Shown here piece after piece: positions 24,996-37,599 of a stretch of 64,000 nt of DNA. Both the position numbers and the translations under genes were made by a program. The notes beneath the pieces are model-generated. The model searched no databases. It worked only from the letters and a program-made list of their open reading frames with translations, and was not told where the DNA came from. The DNA comes from Pagrus major. Taxonomy: Eukaryota; Chordata; Actinopteri; Spariformes; Sparidae. Position 1 is the stretch's first letter. Each line of letters begins with the position of its first letter. The DNA lies in assembly GCF_040436345.1 (NCBI RefSeq), contig NC_133221.1, positions 5,826,663-5,890,662 on the forward strand, given 5' to 3'.

Positions 24996-26959
24996 GAACT
25001 GAATCCAGACATGCTGCCTTGTGTTGTTAAATGATTGAAGACGCTTTTCTTCTTTTGCTTATGTTTTATTTTTCTGTGTTTTCTTAAGTTGCAGTGCGTT
25101 GAGCTCTCGGGGCCACAGCAGGCTTACATGTTGTGTAACCGTCCTCTGAAACCTAAAAGGCAGTTTTAAGTGAGTAACTGCAGCTAATGATTCTTGCAAA
25201 GCTGTCGCACTTTAAAGTGATCCTAAAATGATACTTAATGTTTGTGCCTTTACTCAGAATAAGCCTCTCAGTAAAGGAGATGTTATTTTTATGTCCCGAC
25301 ATGGATGCTGCCCCGACATGGATGCAATCATGTTTTGGATTGGCTGAAACACTTTCCTGATTCATCACATTTTCCATTTCTTTCCATTAAGCGATCTTAC
25401 CTTATTTTTCTGGATGGTTCTGTATCAGCTGCGTGTCTGCCCCAGTAGATATTTAACCTTTTTTTTCACATGCACATTTTTAATTTGTGCCAGAAAAACA
25501 AGTGTAAACACCAAAATGAAATATAGGCAAGGCTGCAGTTTAAAAGTTGACACATGGAAAAGGAAAACACTCAATAAAGGTTTAATTGAAACTAAAGAAA
25601 CAGAAAAATCTTCTATTATTTTGCACGTTTTCACACTTTATCTTCATCATCATGTTTGCATGACTCTACACTAAAACAATGAATAGGCTGGAAATGTCTC
25701 TAAATCATTGTGACATATAGTCACTGGTAATTATAACATATAATCTCATCCCTATAAGGTTATATCAGATGGAAGGCTGTTAATGAAATGGATTTGGAAA
25801 GTCTGCACTGACACAGTACAGTGACTGAAACTAGCTGCAGGTTGTTTGCTCCAAAGTTCACTTTCGAGTTATCCGCTCAGAACACTGTGCACCGCCGGTG
25901 TTTTAATGGATTGCATTGGGGTGTTTTTGACAGCTGCAGAACCTGGAGCAAAGAATCAGAAATGGTTTGGGACATACATCCAATTTTTTAAAAAAAAATA
26001 ACTGAAGTAGATTGTAGTTTCTCCGTAACTGGATCGATTTTGCACGTAACTCGATATCAAAAAGTCTGCAGGACGCACCAAAGGTATGCTCTCTATGCTC
26101 ACATCTTCATTCAGAACAAACGTTTGCTCGTTGAGAGCAGTGAAGAAATACAGCGTACACATGATGCAATGGGAATGTGCAGAAAAGCAATATATAAAAA
26201 GGCAAATTCAGTTATTCCACTGAATTATGGCTCCTGTCAGACATGAGGCGCGATCCATCAATGTGAAAGGCCTTCGACTGACTCACTGTTATAAATCCAC
26301 TGACTCATACTCTGCCTTATGTTGTCTGACAACATCCAATCTATTCCTCAGATTTTGTTTTTTATGTAACTGTGAGCATGTGTGTACACTGGTGGGAATA
26401 ATAAATAGACTCAAAGTCATAGTTGAGTAAATGTGTATGCAGCCATTCATGAGATGAACCGGGGTCGACTGAGGGCAAGACGGCCCCTCGTACCCTCCAG
26501 GTGGCCTGTGGGCGCCCCCCTCACACTTTTATGAGTCGCTTGGAATCTATATTAATTTCTCTAAAGTCCTGACTTTATGTCCTCTGCAGGGACACAGGAG
26601 GAATGAGCAAATGGTGCAAGGGGCGAATAAAATGTGAGATGGAAATGAGGAGAATTCTCAATTTAAATCTCCAGGAGACAATGATTTATTACGCAGACAC
26701 AATAACGATATGTGATTACTGAAATGATTGAGTATTTCTCTAATTGCTTGATGAATAACTGGACAATCCAATTACAATCATTTGTGAAACGTCAGTTTTT
26801 ACACTTGTATCTTCAACGCAGAGTAAATGTAAAGGAAAACATCACGTTGTGGCTTAAAATACCTGCCTTGGTGCCACGAACACAGCTGGAAATTGTCCTC
26901 AGGTCTTACAAATTGTCCTCCTACTTATAAATGTTGAAATGCAGTCTTGAACTGCTGTC

Positions 26960-27105
26960 ACTGGCTTCTCGTCTGTAACTCCACCACCATCCGCTCCACC
27001 TCTGGATATCACGGTCAGGTCATAAACATGTAATGTGAATGTGACGTAGCGGTGGTTAGCAGAAATGTTAACTGCCAATGTTTTATCCTGGTAACTGGGC
27101 TGCTA
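26960..27105. mobile_element. Right-end fragment of the CAGTCACCAGG TIR element
   Basis: The right end GTTAGCAGAAATGTTAACTG then CCAATGTTTTATCCTGG matches the inverse of the left TIR of the copy at 49641. The preceding ATCACGGTCAGGTCATAAAC matches the copy at 42590-42620. Confidence 0.65.
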
Positions 27106-28876
27106 TTTTAAAAACATACAGTTTGTATTATGTACAAACTATCACAGAACAGTTGGCAGTAAGTATTCAGCTTTGTACAAACAGGAAATGGTAAAGTGAG
27201 CGCGCCAACATCAACCAAAACTGTGACCGTGGAATAACACCGCCAATTAAACCTCCCAGATGAAGCACAACGATCCTCCAGAGATTTAATACTTTTCTTC
27301 CTGGATCCTTCTGCAATTGTCAGCGCATGAAAAGAGCCACGTTCAGAACGAAAACACCAGCCGACACCGCAAACAAATGGGACGTGGCTGCACCATCTAC
27401 CCAGAGAGACGTTTATTTTGGAAAAATCTGTACACGCTCGGAGTCTGCAGACAGTCCTAGCTGATAAACAACTTGCAAATGGAGGTGCTCTGTTCTGTAA
27501 CAGCGCAGTTAAAGAGTATTAGTTATACCCTCATGCTCGACTCCTACAATGTCAATTCAGCAAGTGTTAAATGCACAGTTACTTTCTACCAGAGGGCCCC
27601 AGGAGCTCCCTTTCATTACACAGCTAACCATAAATAGATAATGATGATCGTAGCTGTTCCTGCTGTGAAGCTTTGTGAAATGTGTCAGCTTTGGTGCTAA
27701 TATTGGAAAGTGATGGAGCATTTGTATGGGCTGCAGTGTGTGGGAAGGTTGTAACTACTGCTGTAGCGTACTGAATCTCTCTCCGCTCCTATATTTGATA
27801 ATGCTTTGTACGGATTTTTTTTTTGCTTATGAATAAATTTTGCGCTGTCGTCTAAACGCTGATGATCTGATTACATTTCAGTGATACTCTTGTGACTGGC
27901 TGTGTTTGTTTGTTGTCTGTCTTATCTCTGTTGTGTTATTTCCTTTCCTGTAATCAAGTCTTTCCTGCAAAAGAGGGCTCAATCCTAATGAGACTACCTG
28001 ATTAAACAAAGGTTATACTAATAAGTGCAAGTGATTGCTGCCAAATATCACCCGGTGCTCGGTGTTTTAATTATTTTACAGCCGTACTGTGACTCAGAAC
28101 ATTATGAGATCCTCACACCTTCGAAAGGACTGAGGACGCTGAACCACAAAGTTTTTTTGAACCTATATCGTGTGTGTAAATGTACCTTCATAAATTGTGT
28201 GCACAGCTGTGTAATCATCCATTGTTCATACTGTTCCTGCATGTTTGTCTTTCACACAACACTGATTTCCACACAGTCCGAAAAGGTGACATTCCCCTCG
28301 CCTCATCGCCATTCGCAATTTTATTTTTACTTTTTGCAGCTGTAAGCAGTTCGTCCATTTGCTTTGTGCATTGCATTGAGAAACATCAGTGTGCAAAAAA
28401 CCAGACACACTTAAAAATCAAATGTTTAATGTGAACACTGGCTTTTATGAGTTATTAAGTTTAGTTTAGCTTGAAGTTTTAGGGTTTTTTCAATATTAAA
28501 AGTGGAAAGAAGAGCAGAAAATAAAAATTTGCCTACTGGCCTATTGGATTTAAAGTGACTATGAGGAATGCTTGTTCCCTGAATGGAGTTAATGGAAGAG
28601 CTATGCTGTGCTGAGACGTATTTCCAGAACTTACCAGGTAGTCTGACTTTCTCGCTCACTTCCCTCCATGGCAGCTCCTTATCTATCCTGTCTTGGTACG
28701 AGCAGATGTGTTATCGTACAGCTCTGGGTGTCCGCAAATGGCCACGATTAGTGACAATTATCCTCTCGTCCATTGCTGTTCATGTTCAATGTCCTGACAT
28801 CAGCGACGTAAATGTCACGACGTCAGTATGAGCGCCAACGCCGACAGGCTTTCGCAAAACACAGCGTCGTATAGCC

Positions 28877-29318
28877 TGATGACTATACATCGAACCTAGT
28901 TAGAAAAAATGATGATTTTTCATTAAAATAAGAATAAAAAATATGACAAAGTCTAAAAATACAATAAAAAGAGGTTTGTCTCATTCAACCAGTACAGGGA
29001 GACATTTCGGCATTGATTTTGAGTCAATGGGTCACATGACCTGGAAGCTATTGAAGAAAAACTGATGACTATACATCGAACCTAGTGACAAAAACTATGT
29101 TTTTTCATTAAAATATTGACAGAAACTATGACGAGGACTAAAATCCAATAAAAAGAGGTGGGTCTCATTCAACCAGTACAGGGAGACATTTCGGCATTGA
29201 TTTTGAGTGAATGCGTCACATGACCTGAAAGCTATTGAAGAAAATTGATGACTATACATCGAACCTGGTTAGATTTTTCATTAAAACATGAATATAAAAT
29301 ATGACAAAGTCTAAAATC
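28877..29318. repeat. Tandem repeat, about 185-bp unit, 2.4 copies
   Basis: Units start TGATGACTATACATCGAACC at 28877, 29063 and 29246 (spacing 186 and 183 bp). Shared internal blocks include CATTCAACCAGTACAGGGAG and GACATTTCGGCATTGATTTT. The third unit is cut off near 29318. The first two units are highly similar. Confidence 0.9.
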
Positions 29319-29707
29319 CAAAGGGAAGAGCACTTTGTAAACTCTGTTTTTTAATGTCTCTATAAATAAAGTTATTATTATTTAATTTAATTAATCATAT
29401 CATTATTCATCTTCATCAACTGTATGATTTACACCTGTGCTTTTCTTTTGGAAGGTCCCTCTTTGCCATAAATGATTCTGCAGCGACACCTGCTGGCGGG
29501 GAGGAGTACTGCACTTCCCTGACATTTATTTTGAACTGTGGAGACCTGCAGCTGTTGTTAAAGCCCTGTTGACAAGGGGACCGACATAAATACAGGTTTG
29601 TCACCAAACTCTTACACGTTATTCCTGAACACAACGCTGAGTATCATCACAGCTTCAGTTTCTTTTAAAACTGGTGGTTAAATCACGTGAACGTAGCTTG
29701 AGCCTTG

Positions 29708-29726
29708 CTAGCTAGCTAGCTAGCAA
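29708..29726. repeat. (GCTA)n short run
   Basis: Four to five GCTA units, followed by further AGCTAG-rich sequence to about 29800. Confidence 0.7.
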
Positions 29727-30149
29727 ACGGCTAAAGCAGCTAGCTAGTGAGCTCAGTTAGGAAGTGGGGGGACACTACGAGCTAGTTTGCTCGCTAACAA
29801 GCGTTTTAGGGTTTTAAAGACAAAGATACACACAAAGCATGATGTAAGAGAGGATAATACAATAGTCAAAGTCGGGATATAAATAGCGTTTGCTGTTATC
29901 TTGTGTTAACGTGGCGTCTAATCGTGTCACAAGGAGGCAATCAAACCTTGTCAGTATAGATAAAGAAGAAGGTCATGGCTGAAATTACAGCAAAATGGTG
30001 GCTGTTTTATCACACAGGGTTCAAACTAACTGCTTGTGTTTTTGGGATTCAGTCTAATTAGTCTTTTCCCGTCATTCAGCTGAAAATAACAGCCAGCTCA
30101 GCCCCTCTGGGCTCATTTACAGTCTGCCTGAAGTCACTTTGTGTTGTCA

Positions 30150-30237
30150 CAAATGTTTTGTTCAGTGGTGGAAGAAACGTCCAAACCATTTATTAAAGTG
30201 AAAGTATGAATACCACAATGAAAAACCACCATTGTTA

Positions 30238-30299
<62 letters not shown>

Positions 30300-30380
30300 T
30301 GCTCAGGTTAAAAGTAGAGAAGTATCAGCAAAGTATACCTCAAGAGTCAAAAGTGAAAGTACTAATCATGTAGACTTGGA
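30150..30380 (+). repeat. Teleost dispersed repeat interrupted by a (TTA)n microsatellite
   Basis: GTGGTGGAAGAAACGTCC, AATACCACAATG, AGTATCAGCAAAGTATACC and TCAAAAGTGAAAGTACTAAT are in the order of a common fish repeat. The microsatellite lies between the two halves. Confidence 0.6.
30238..30299. repeat. (TTA)n microsatellite, about 20 units
   Basis: Uninterrupted ATT/TTA units over about 60 bp. The poly-Leu frame over it (from 30232) is an artefact. Confidence 0.92.
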
Positions 30381-30489
30381 TTACTATAATTATTATTTGA
30401 ATGTTTCGCTTATTAACATACATTTCTCAAAATTAGTTTGGGATATTAGGATAGTTTAGTGTTTCACTTGATTGTTTATTTCGTGACAT

Positions 30490-31040
30490 ATCTGAATTTT
30501 TTTCGTTTTGTGAATATTTTTGGCCCCCAAAAATGATGCGACACATTTCATTTGACTGAAGTTTCATCACGATTCGATATTATTCTGTGGACAACGATAC
30601 GATATTTGCAGATGTGACAAAGTCTTCCGCGATACGATTTCGATTGGATACAGGAGCCTGCGATCGATAGGAGATGATATCATATGCCTGTTTAACACAA
30701 TCGGTAACATTTATATCAGCTCGCAAAAAGCAACTTAAATCTGATTCGACGCTCTTATTGCTGAACTCTTCAGTGGAAATATTATTGTATCAATGGTTCC
30801 AGACCTTTAAATGGAAAACAATCTATTATTTTCAATAAAAAGAAAGCACTGTTGAGACAGGAGTTGTGCATGGATGGAAACGGTGACACAGACGTGCCAT
30901 GGGACTTTAAAAATAAAGACGTATCTTAACAATGGCGGCGATATGAATTGATGTTTTCTCTTTGCATCAATGCTATTGGATTGTTGATCATTGAATCGAT
31001 ATATCGATCCGGATCGATGTGTCGTTACACCCCTAATGCA
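30490..31040. mobile_element. ATCGAT-rich non-autonomous DNA-transposon remnant
   Basis: CACGATTCGATATTATTC, CAACGATACGATATTTGC, GATACGATTTCGATTGG and the end ATCGATATATCGATCCGG...CGTTACACCCC. The terminal GTTACACCCC (GGGGTGTAAC inverted) is typical of a widespread teleost non-autonomous family. No transposase frame. Confidence 0.55.
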
Positions 31041-31805
31041 TATATGCACCCATATCACTGTATCCCATAACTAATTTCAAGTAGTACACTTTTAAGGGGT
31101 TTTATCATCAACTGTGTATCGTGTTTTACAAGCTAATATTATGTAAAATCTTAATTCATGAAGCAACTAGCTGTGAAATTAAAGGCCTTGTTTCTAACAA
31201 AAGTTGGTAAATTTTTATGTAGCTCACTAAAATCTACAATATTTCCCTCGGAAGTAATCTTTTTAGCCATTGTTTTCAACAGTGAACAAAATCCAGTGGT
31301 ATAATGACCACCATCAATAATTGGTAAATATATAGTCAATTAAATTTTGTTGCAACTGATGTTAATGAACCCTTACAACTGCTTAATGAATGATTTATGA
31401 TGCATTTAATTGTTTAACAGTCAAATAATTATGGACAAAAGCTTGATTAGCGATTATATTTACCATTTATATTAAGAGTTTACTGTAAAGTGTTACCAAA
31501 ACCCAAACATTGTCTGGTTCCAGCTTCTCAGATGTGAGGATTCGCTTCTTTTCTCTGCTCTATATCGTTGTACTCTGGTGGTCTTTGAAACACAGAGACA
31601 ACAGACAAACACAGACACAATCAGATTATACTAATGAAAGTAATTCAGCTCTTGAGTGGAAGTTGAACGTTGCAGAGAACGACAATATTAAAGCAAAGCA
31701 TCCTGACGTTGTACACCACGACAAACATACAGTTTCAAGGGAAATACAGCCTCTTAATTTGTGCTCATAATTGTCACGACAGCTCTGGATGCTGCACGTC
31801 ACAGG

Positions 31806-31925
31806 ATGGACTCCAGTGGGAAACCCTCGACAGCCCAGCTCGTGGTTTTGGCCACCAGCTCGGCCCTGACGGCGCTCTTCTACTCCATTTACCGGAGCAG
31901 AGCGACGACAGTTGCCAGATTAAAG
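31806..31925 (+). CDS. mul1: mul1 coding exon 1 (start codon, first membrane segment)
   Basis: Forty codons starting with ATG at 31806, ending in phase 0 at a GTCAGA donor. The encoded sequence starts MDSSGKPSTAQ and continues with a hydrophobic stretch ending LFYSIYRSRA, matching the first membrane anchor of MUL1. An in-frame upstream extension exists but begins without an ATG, so 31806 is the best start. Confidence 0.93.
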
Positions 31926-34182
31926 GTCAGACTCATTTCAGCACAGACTCGCTGTCATGTGAATGTCAGTGGCGTGTGAATTTATTACCTGTAATGTTCC
32001 ATTTGTTAATCTGATGTACGTGTTTACACAGGAAGCCAAGAAAGTCTCAATCGACCAGGAGCTGAAAAACATACTGTCTGAAACTCCCGGACGATGCGTG
32101 CCGTATGCCGTCATAGAAGGTGTGTGATGCTACCTCGAAAGCCTTTAATGAAGTTACTGGGGTTTTGATTCTTACACAGCGTCTCTTTCATTGCTCTCTG
32201 CAGGTGTGGTGAGATCTGTGAAGGAAACTCTGAACAGCCAATTTGTGGATAACTGCAAAGGTGTGATTGAAAGACTGACCCTGAAGGAAGAAAAGATGGT
32301 GTGGAATCGCACCACTCATCTCTGGTAAGTCACGGAGAGGACTTAGGAAGTGAAATATCATATTCTCAGTAAAGTATACTTTAAGGAGGCATGCGGAAAC
32401 TTAAGCTTGCCCAACTGAAATTGATCCGTCGTCTACAGCGGCATAAATACAGAATCTGCTCTGTAAATCACATCCTGTGATTTGGTAAACAACAGAAGGG
32501 CCACAGACTTTGAACAAAACCCACTTAAGCCTCCGTTCATCTTCGTATCCATCTTACTAACGTGAACAGGTCTCGTTCTGCAACTGAGCTTGTTTAACAA
32601 ACAAACAACCAAACAAATATTTGCTGGTGATAAGTGCACTGTAGGATTTGTCACTTTGCCAGCAAAATAACTAATTAGCTGCTGAGCTGTTGCACATTAA
32701 ACACAACGTAAACATCCTCGCAAATGTCACTCGTGTTTGTTTAGATGCCGGAGTGATTATTTGTTTTAAGTCAGACAGCGACACGCCCCTCCAGCTGCTG
32801 AGGAGTGGAGTATTATTTACATTTCACCAAGACTGTCTTCCTTTTTAAGATAAAAAGCAATACATTTAAAAACATGTTGACGTTATTTTAAATGCAATTA
32901 GAGACGACTGTGTGACTTCAGTTGGTCTTAAAAGTGACGGACATAATCTAACAGAACTGGAGCTGAAAAGATCAACAGAAAACTGATCAGCCATTATTTT
33001 TTATAACAATTTAACAATTTTCTTAACAAAAATGCCAAACGATGATTGTTCCTGCTCCTTTAAATATGAGGATTTTCAGGTTTTATCCATTTTTGAACCA
33101 TTGCAAACTGAATATAACATTATTTTTGGACTGATGGTCGGACAAAACCAGACATTTGAAGATGTTATCTTGAAGTCATGAAAGCTGCGATGGGCATTAT
33201 ATTGACCAAGCTACTAATAGAACTACAAAACTAGAATGGCTCTCAGTAGATTACATACCTCCGCCAAGGCCCAACCGTCCCCTTTAATTCAATCAATCCA
33301 ATCTAATATATATAATTATACTCACTCACGCCACCTAAATCCACCAGATTTGTTTTTCCATCTAGATTCGTGCATCATTCCTTTGCAAGTGAATGAAAAC
33401 ATTATTTTAAGCCCTAAACAAAACATTAATATCTGTGACATTTTATAAACAGGAACAACACAGAGAAAGTCATCCACCAGCGCACCAACACCGTTCCATT
33501 CTCCCTCGGGTCTCACGATGACGACATCGCTGTCGCAGTGCGGGTCATACGTCCACTAGATGCCGCCGAGTTGGACCTGGAGACCACTTATGAGAACTTC
33601 CACCCCACGGTCCAGTCCTTGTCCAACGTCATCGGCCACTTCATCAGCGGTGAGCGACCCAAGGGCATCCACGAGACTGAGGAGATGCTGCGGCTGGGGG
33701 ACAGCATCACGGGTGTGGGAGAGCTGGTCCTGGACAACAACCTGATCAAGATCCAACCTCCCAAACAGGGCTTCCAGTACTTCCTCACTCGGCTGGACTA
33801 CGACGCTCTTCTCAGGAAGCAGGGGAACAGCGTCAGACTGTGGCGGATTCTGACCGTCGTCTTCGGCGTCGCCGCCTGCTCCATGCTCATCTTCATCCTG
33901 TGGAAGCGATACGTTCACCACAGACAGAGCAAGAGGGAGAGGAGCATGCTGGAGGAGTTCAAGGAGCAGCAGAAGAAACGCATGCGTGAACTCAACCTGG
34001 AGGAGAGCAGCGTGTCGCCCACCAGCTGTACTGTGTGCCTGAGCCGGGAGCGCTCCTGCGTGTTTCTAGAGTGCGGTCACGTGTGTGCCTGTGGTCCGTG
34101 CTACGAAGCCCTGCCAGAGCCAAAGAAATGCCCCATCTGCAGGGCGACTATAGACCGGGTGGTGCCTCTTTACAACAGCTAA
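31806..34182 (+). CDS. mul1: Mul1 (MULAN/MAPL/GIDE), mitochondrial E3 ubiquitin/SUMO ligase, four exons, complete
   Basis: Coding exons are 31806-31925, 32032-32119, 32204-32324 and 33453-34182. They join to 1059 nt, or 352 residues plus TAA, the same length as human MUL1. All three introns are GT-AG and every junction keeps frame, including split Gly and Trp codons. The protein has a first transmembrane segment at about residues 8-29 and a BAM/GIDE-type intermembrane-space region with PYAVIEG, VKETLNSQF, WNRTTHLWN and ISGERPKGI motifs. A second membrane helix lies at about 239-259. A C-terminal C3HC4 RING from residue 302 has Cys-x2-Cys, CGHVCAC and CPIC, and the chain ends VVPLYNS. In other vertebrates the RING faces the cytosol and acts on mitofusin, Drp1, Akt and innate-immune factors. 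Teleosts can carry mul1a and mul1b; which copy this is cannot be decided here. Confidence 0.96.
32032..32119 (+). CDS. mul1: mul1 coding exon 2
   Basis: 88 nt encoding the EAKKVSIDQELKNIL segment through CVPYAVIE, flanked by a TTTACACAG acceptor and a GTGTGT donor. It ends after one base of a Gly codon that is completed by exon 3. Intron 1 (31926-32031) is 106 bp and intron 2 (32120-32203) is 84 bp, compact in the usual teleost way. Confidence 0.93.
32204..32324 (+). CDS. mul1: mul1 coding exon 3
   Basis: 121 nt encoding VVRSVKETLNSQFVDNCKG through WNRTTHL. It ends with TG of a split Trp codon at a GTAAGT donor, and exon 4 supplies the final G. The remaining intron (32325-33452) is about 1.1 kb and contains repeat debris. 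Confidence 0.93.
32950..33200 (-). repeat. Teleost TIR repeat (GGGCTGCAACTAATGATTA family), partial
   Basis: Within mul1 intron 3. Blocks such as AAACTGATCAGCCATTATTT, TGGTCGGACAAAACCAGACA and GATGGGCATTATATTG correspond to the inverted form of the family also seen at 31509-31575, 34379-34560, 53179-53475 and 56560-56770. Confidence 0.6.
33453..34182 (+). CDS. mul1: mul1 coding exon 4 (second membrane helix and RING finger)
   Basis: Starts after a TTTATAAACAG acceptor, completes the Trp codon, and runs through the rest of the BAM/GIDE region, the second transmembrane helix (WRILTVVFGVAACSMLIFIL) and the C-terminal RING to TAA at 34180-34182. The base composition is markedly more GC-rich than the flanking introns. 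The long frame on the opposite strand (33556-33921) is a shadow. Confidence 0.95.
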
Positions 34183-36240
34183 TGTGGAAATACACATCAG
34201 TCACGGGAACACTGGATTTATGTCAGTCAGAGGTTGCCTGTTCAGACTTGAAAAGGGTATTGTCGGTACATTTTGTTGCACTTTTTTTTGGCGTTCTCAC
34301 TCCTATAGATAAATAGAAGATATTTGTGCTGGATCATTCTGCAGTTCAATCAAAATTCCCATTTATTTTGTGAAAGAAAACACAAATATTTTCTGGTTCC
34401 AGATTCTCAGATGTGAAAGGATTTGCTGATTTTCTCTGTTTTGTTTTTTTATCATTGTAAACTGATTATCTTTGTGTTTGAACACATTTGAGGATGCCAC
34501 CTTTTGGATGGACATTACACAGGTTAAAGGATCAATCAAAAACATTATTTGCAGATTTATCACTTACAAAAATACTTCCGCTTTAGAGTCGAGATAGAAG
34601 GTAGCAGAAAATGACGACAACAAAAAAATGTGACTGATAGTTTTAAGTGAAAGACTTCGTAATCTGCGCTTATCATCGCTGTCACAACAGTGTTGAATGC
34701 TGCAAATCACCTGGACTCGAGCGGGAAACCCTCAGCTTTCTGCTTTCAGTCACTCTTACAGATGAATAGCAGGTTTCTGTGCTGAATCACGATGCTGTCA
34801 AATCAAATTTGAACCTGTATAAACAGACAAAATGAAATCCCTTCTTTAATCTTGACAGAGAAAATTAGATTCCTCCCGACTCAGACGCCGACAAATATCG
34901 GTCCTGTATCCCAACAACGATCAATCTTCAAACTTACGAGCATTTACCAAGAATATTTATTACATTTTTACACGCTCAAAGCAGGAATTACATGTTTTCA
35001 CGTAATGTAACAAGATGCATTTAAGTGTCACTAAGTGTTGGTATATTTTAAGAATATTGTACATCAGTTACTTTACAAAGCTGCTGTAAATGATGTGATT
35101 AGAAATGGATTACACTCGGCATCATTCAGTATGAAGGCAGAGATTAATGTACAGCTTTTATCTTGTTGTCGTCTGGATGGAAATACGTTTAGGAAAGTAA
35201 AAATTTGATCAGTGTTGCTCCTGTTTGAATTCAGATTATTTGTCAGGAATGTCACTCAGTCATAATTGCTATATGTAAGCATGTGGCAAACAACATATGC
35301 CCCATAATTATAACAGCAACAACGAGGGATGAAAACTGAAAATTTGACAGCAGAAAATGTCAGCTAGAAGAGATATAACAGGCAAAACAGAGAAGAGGAG
35401 GAGGATAAAGATAGAAACTGTCAAATGAGCACTCATTTTATGTCAAACGTCACCACAGAAAGTGTCAGCTGTCGGGATTTAATTACAGGTTTATTACATT
35501 TATGGTCAAGGGCCGTGTACACATTCCATGAGCCTCATACAAAGACAAGAGAAGCATTTATATTCTGCAGTTGCTGTCGTCCCTCAGCAAGTCGTATATG
35601 AAACATCAGTGAAACATCCTTTTCAGTCCTCCCTGTAGGTTGTGCAGCTTCATACACTAACACACTCTTGGCCTTCACTCTTTATGATAATTTCTAAGAA
35701 CGTCCTCAGTCACAAGACTTTAGGGGAAACTCGTAAGCTACGATGGATTTTAAACTTTACCCAAGATGCCTTGTTGAAACGGAGTCCATCTTGTTCTCAG
35801 TCTTTATCAGCCTGTTCAGTCTCCCTGAAGATCCTTTGTTGTCTTAAGTTTGGATTTAGCTGCGGTGAAACCTTGCGGTTCATTTAAGGTTGTGTTTGAG
35901 GTGCCTGTGTAGGAGTTTGAAGGGCGAGGTCAGGTGAGGCGGAGGAGGGGATGATTGTACAAGATTTTGTCGGGTTGTCCTGGAGAGAGGGAGCACACCG
36001 ACCTTGCCTTGTTTTTTTGTTTTGTTTTTTATTTTTCCTCCGGGTGCCTGATCTGCAGCAGCTGCTCACACTGTACAGACATTCAGCTAGAGGACACACG
36101 GGGAGCGGCAAAAACATGTTTAAGAGTCACCTCTGCACCGTCACAGCCGCCGAGTGTTGCACTTTGAACCTGCCGATCCTGGGACATCAATAAAAACAAA
36201 TCAGCTCATTGTCTGTTTGCAACTGAAACTTCAATAAAGA
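34183..36240 (+). other. Probable mul1 3' UTR and downstream sequence, with polyadenylation signals at 36189 and 36233
   Basis: No coding sequence is seen after the mul1 stop. Canonical AATAAA signals occur at 36189-36194 and 36233-36238, and I saw no earlier canonical copy by eye. A 2-kb 3' UTR is plausible but unproven. It would contain an inserted copy of a dispersed teleost repeat (34379-34560) related to ones at 31509, 53179 and 56560. Confidence 0.35.
34379..34560 (-). repeat. Teleost TIR repeat copy in the probable mul1 3' UTR
   Basis: AATATTTTCTGGTTCCAGAT then TCTCAGATGTGAAAGGA closely repeats 31509-31545 (TGTCTGGTTCCAGCTTCTCA). It is in the same orientation as the copy in intron 3. 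Confidence 0.6.
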
Positions 36241-36509
36241 CAAATGCAATGTGGACAAAATGCTGTGGAGAAACTGAATTACTTAAAGATGTTTTAAGAC
36301 ACAAAAGAGAGCTTGATTGTAGGCGATGGAGGTTTCTGCCAGGAGAGGGAGATGTCTGCCTGTGAGGAAAATCAGGATTCAGGAATCGGAGAGCGTGAAA
36401 ATAGCAGCTGTTTTTTTAAAGTTGTTGTTTTTTTTAATTGAAACAGAACAATTCTAGGCCCTGAATGAAAAGCTCAGTTTTGCTTTGTTTCAGTGGCATA
36501 AAAATGAAT

Positions 36510-36575
36510 ACATTGATTCAAGATTCTTTATTGTCATTGTGCAAGACAGCGAAATAGCGAAGCATTTCCCTAAGA
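36510..36575 (+). repeat. Short repeat, TTCTTTATTGTCATTGTGCAA motif
   Basis: GATTCAAGATTCTTTATTG then TCATTGTGCAAGACAGCGAAA is a short motif I associate with repeat tails in teleost genomes. Confidence 0.45.
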
Positions 36576-37599
36576 AAAATGAATCATGCTAATTTCCTCC
36601 ACCATCCAGCGAGTATACATAATGTATATGGAATGACGAAAGAGTTCACATGCGTCATATATATAGTAGTATTCTAAATAAGTGTGTAGTCGTTCACATA
36701 CATGAACAACGTAGCTTAAACGTATACATTCATTCAATGTATTCATAATAAAAGACTCATTTTCCATGATGGCTTTGGCCAGGAAGTAATATTTTATGTT
36801 CTGGCATAATCTTTTGTTGCACTTCTCATTTTAAGCCAGTGAGCAAAGAATGAAACCTTTTTCTTTCTTTTCTTTTTTTTTAGGAAATCGATCTCATTTT
36901 TAGTGTGACAAGTGAAAAGCAAACGATGGAGCCAGAGTAGAGGCTTGAAAAATGCTCCGGCACGATTCAATTTAAAGTCAGCGGGGATGCATATCTGTCT
37001 CCAGAGGAGGTCGTATTAAAACGGTGTGAGCACACAAGAATGTCCTTTATACTTTCAAATGATTCTGTATTATTCACAAAGAAGTCCCCATTTTATCAGC
37101 CCACATTATGCCACAACACCCCAGATGTATTATTTAACATTACATTGGGACTTTGGCATTACCATGATATTAGTATTCAGCAGCTTGCCCTGCAGAGCTC
37201 TGTTTCTCCAGGAGTGAGTTGATTCTGGTCAGCCTCTGAAGGAACCTGAGCTAAATGTCAAATATACAGTGTAATCAAGCAGAGAGAGTATTTTCACACT
37301 CCTGTCTGTTGGAAGAAATGAATTGATGGCACTAAAAGCCTCATCATGGACACCCTGAAGTACATGCACGCTGCTGCTTTTCTTTGGTTTGTGATCCATT
37401 ATACTGTCATTCAGCAATCCTCTGACACACGATGAAGCGTGTTCTTGGATTTACCTTCCCAAATCCAAAGAAAAATCAGCATCAATCGCAGAAAGTGCTA
37501 CGAGAAATTGAAACCTTTGTGTTTTTAATGAAGCGTTTACTAAAGAAATGTGCAGCATGGGTCTCATAACACTCTTCTTATGTTGTTTGCTGTTGTAAC

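Larger units (their letters stand above)
17721..31805. other. Intergenic between fam43b and mul1, no gene recognised
   Basis: About 14 kb without a supported coding region. It holds repeat remnants at 18630-18850, 21341-21680, 22910-23253, 24620-24830, 24884-24995, 26960-27105, 28877-29318, 30150-30380 and 30490-31040, a (TTA)n tract and a GCTA run. The mul1 promoter must lie near the right end. No RNA gene was identified by eye. Confidence 0.6.

Noticed and set aside
29440..29520. Possible CTCF-type site (CGACACCTGCTGGCGG near 29483)
   Set aside because: Only loosely like the CTCF core and also similar to a common teleost repeat phrase.
30232..30459. Poly-leucine frame
   Set aside because: Produced by the (TTA)n microsatellite.
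33556..33921. 121-codon frame antisense to mul1 exon 4
   Set aside because: A shadow of the strongly supported mul1 exon.
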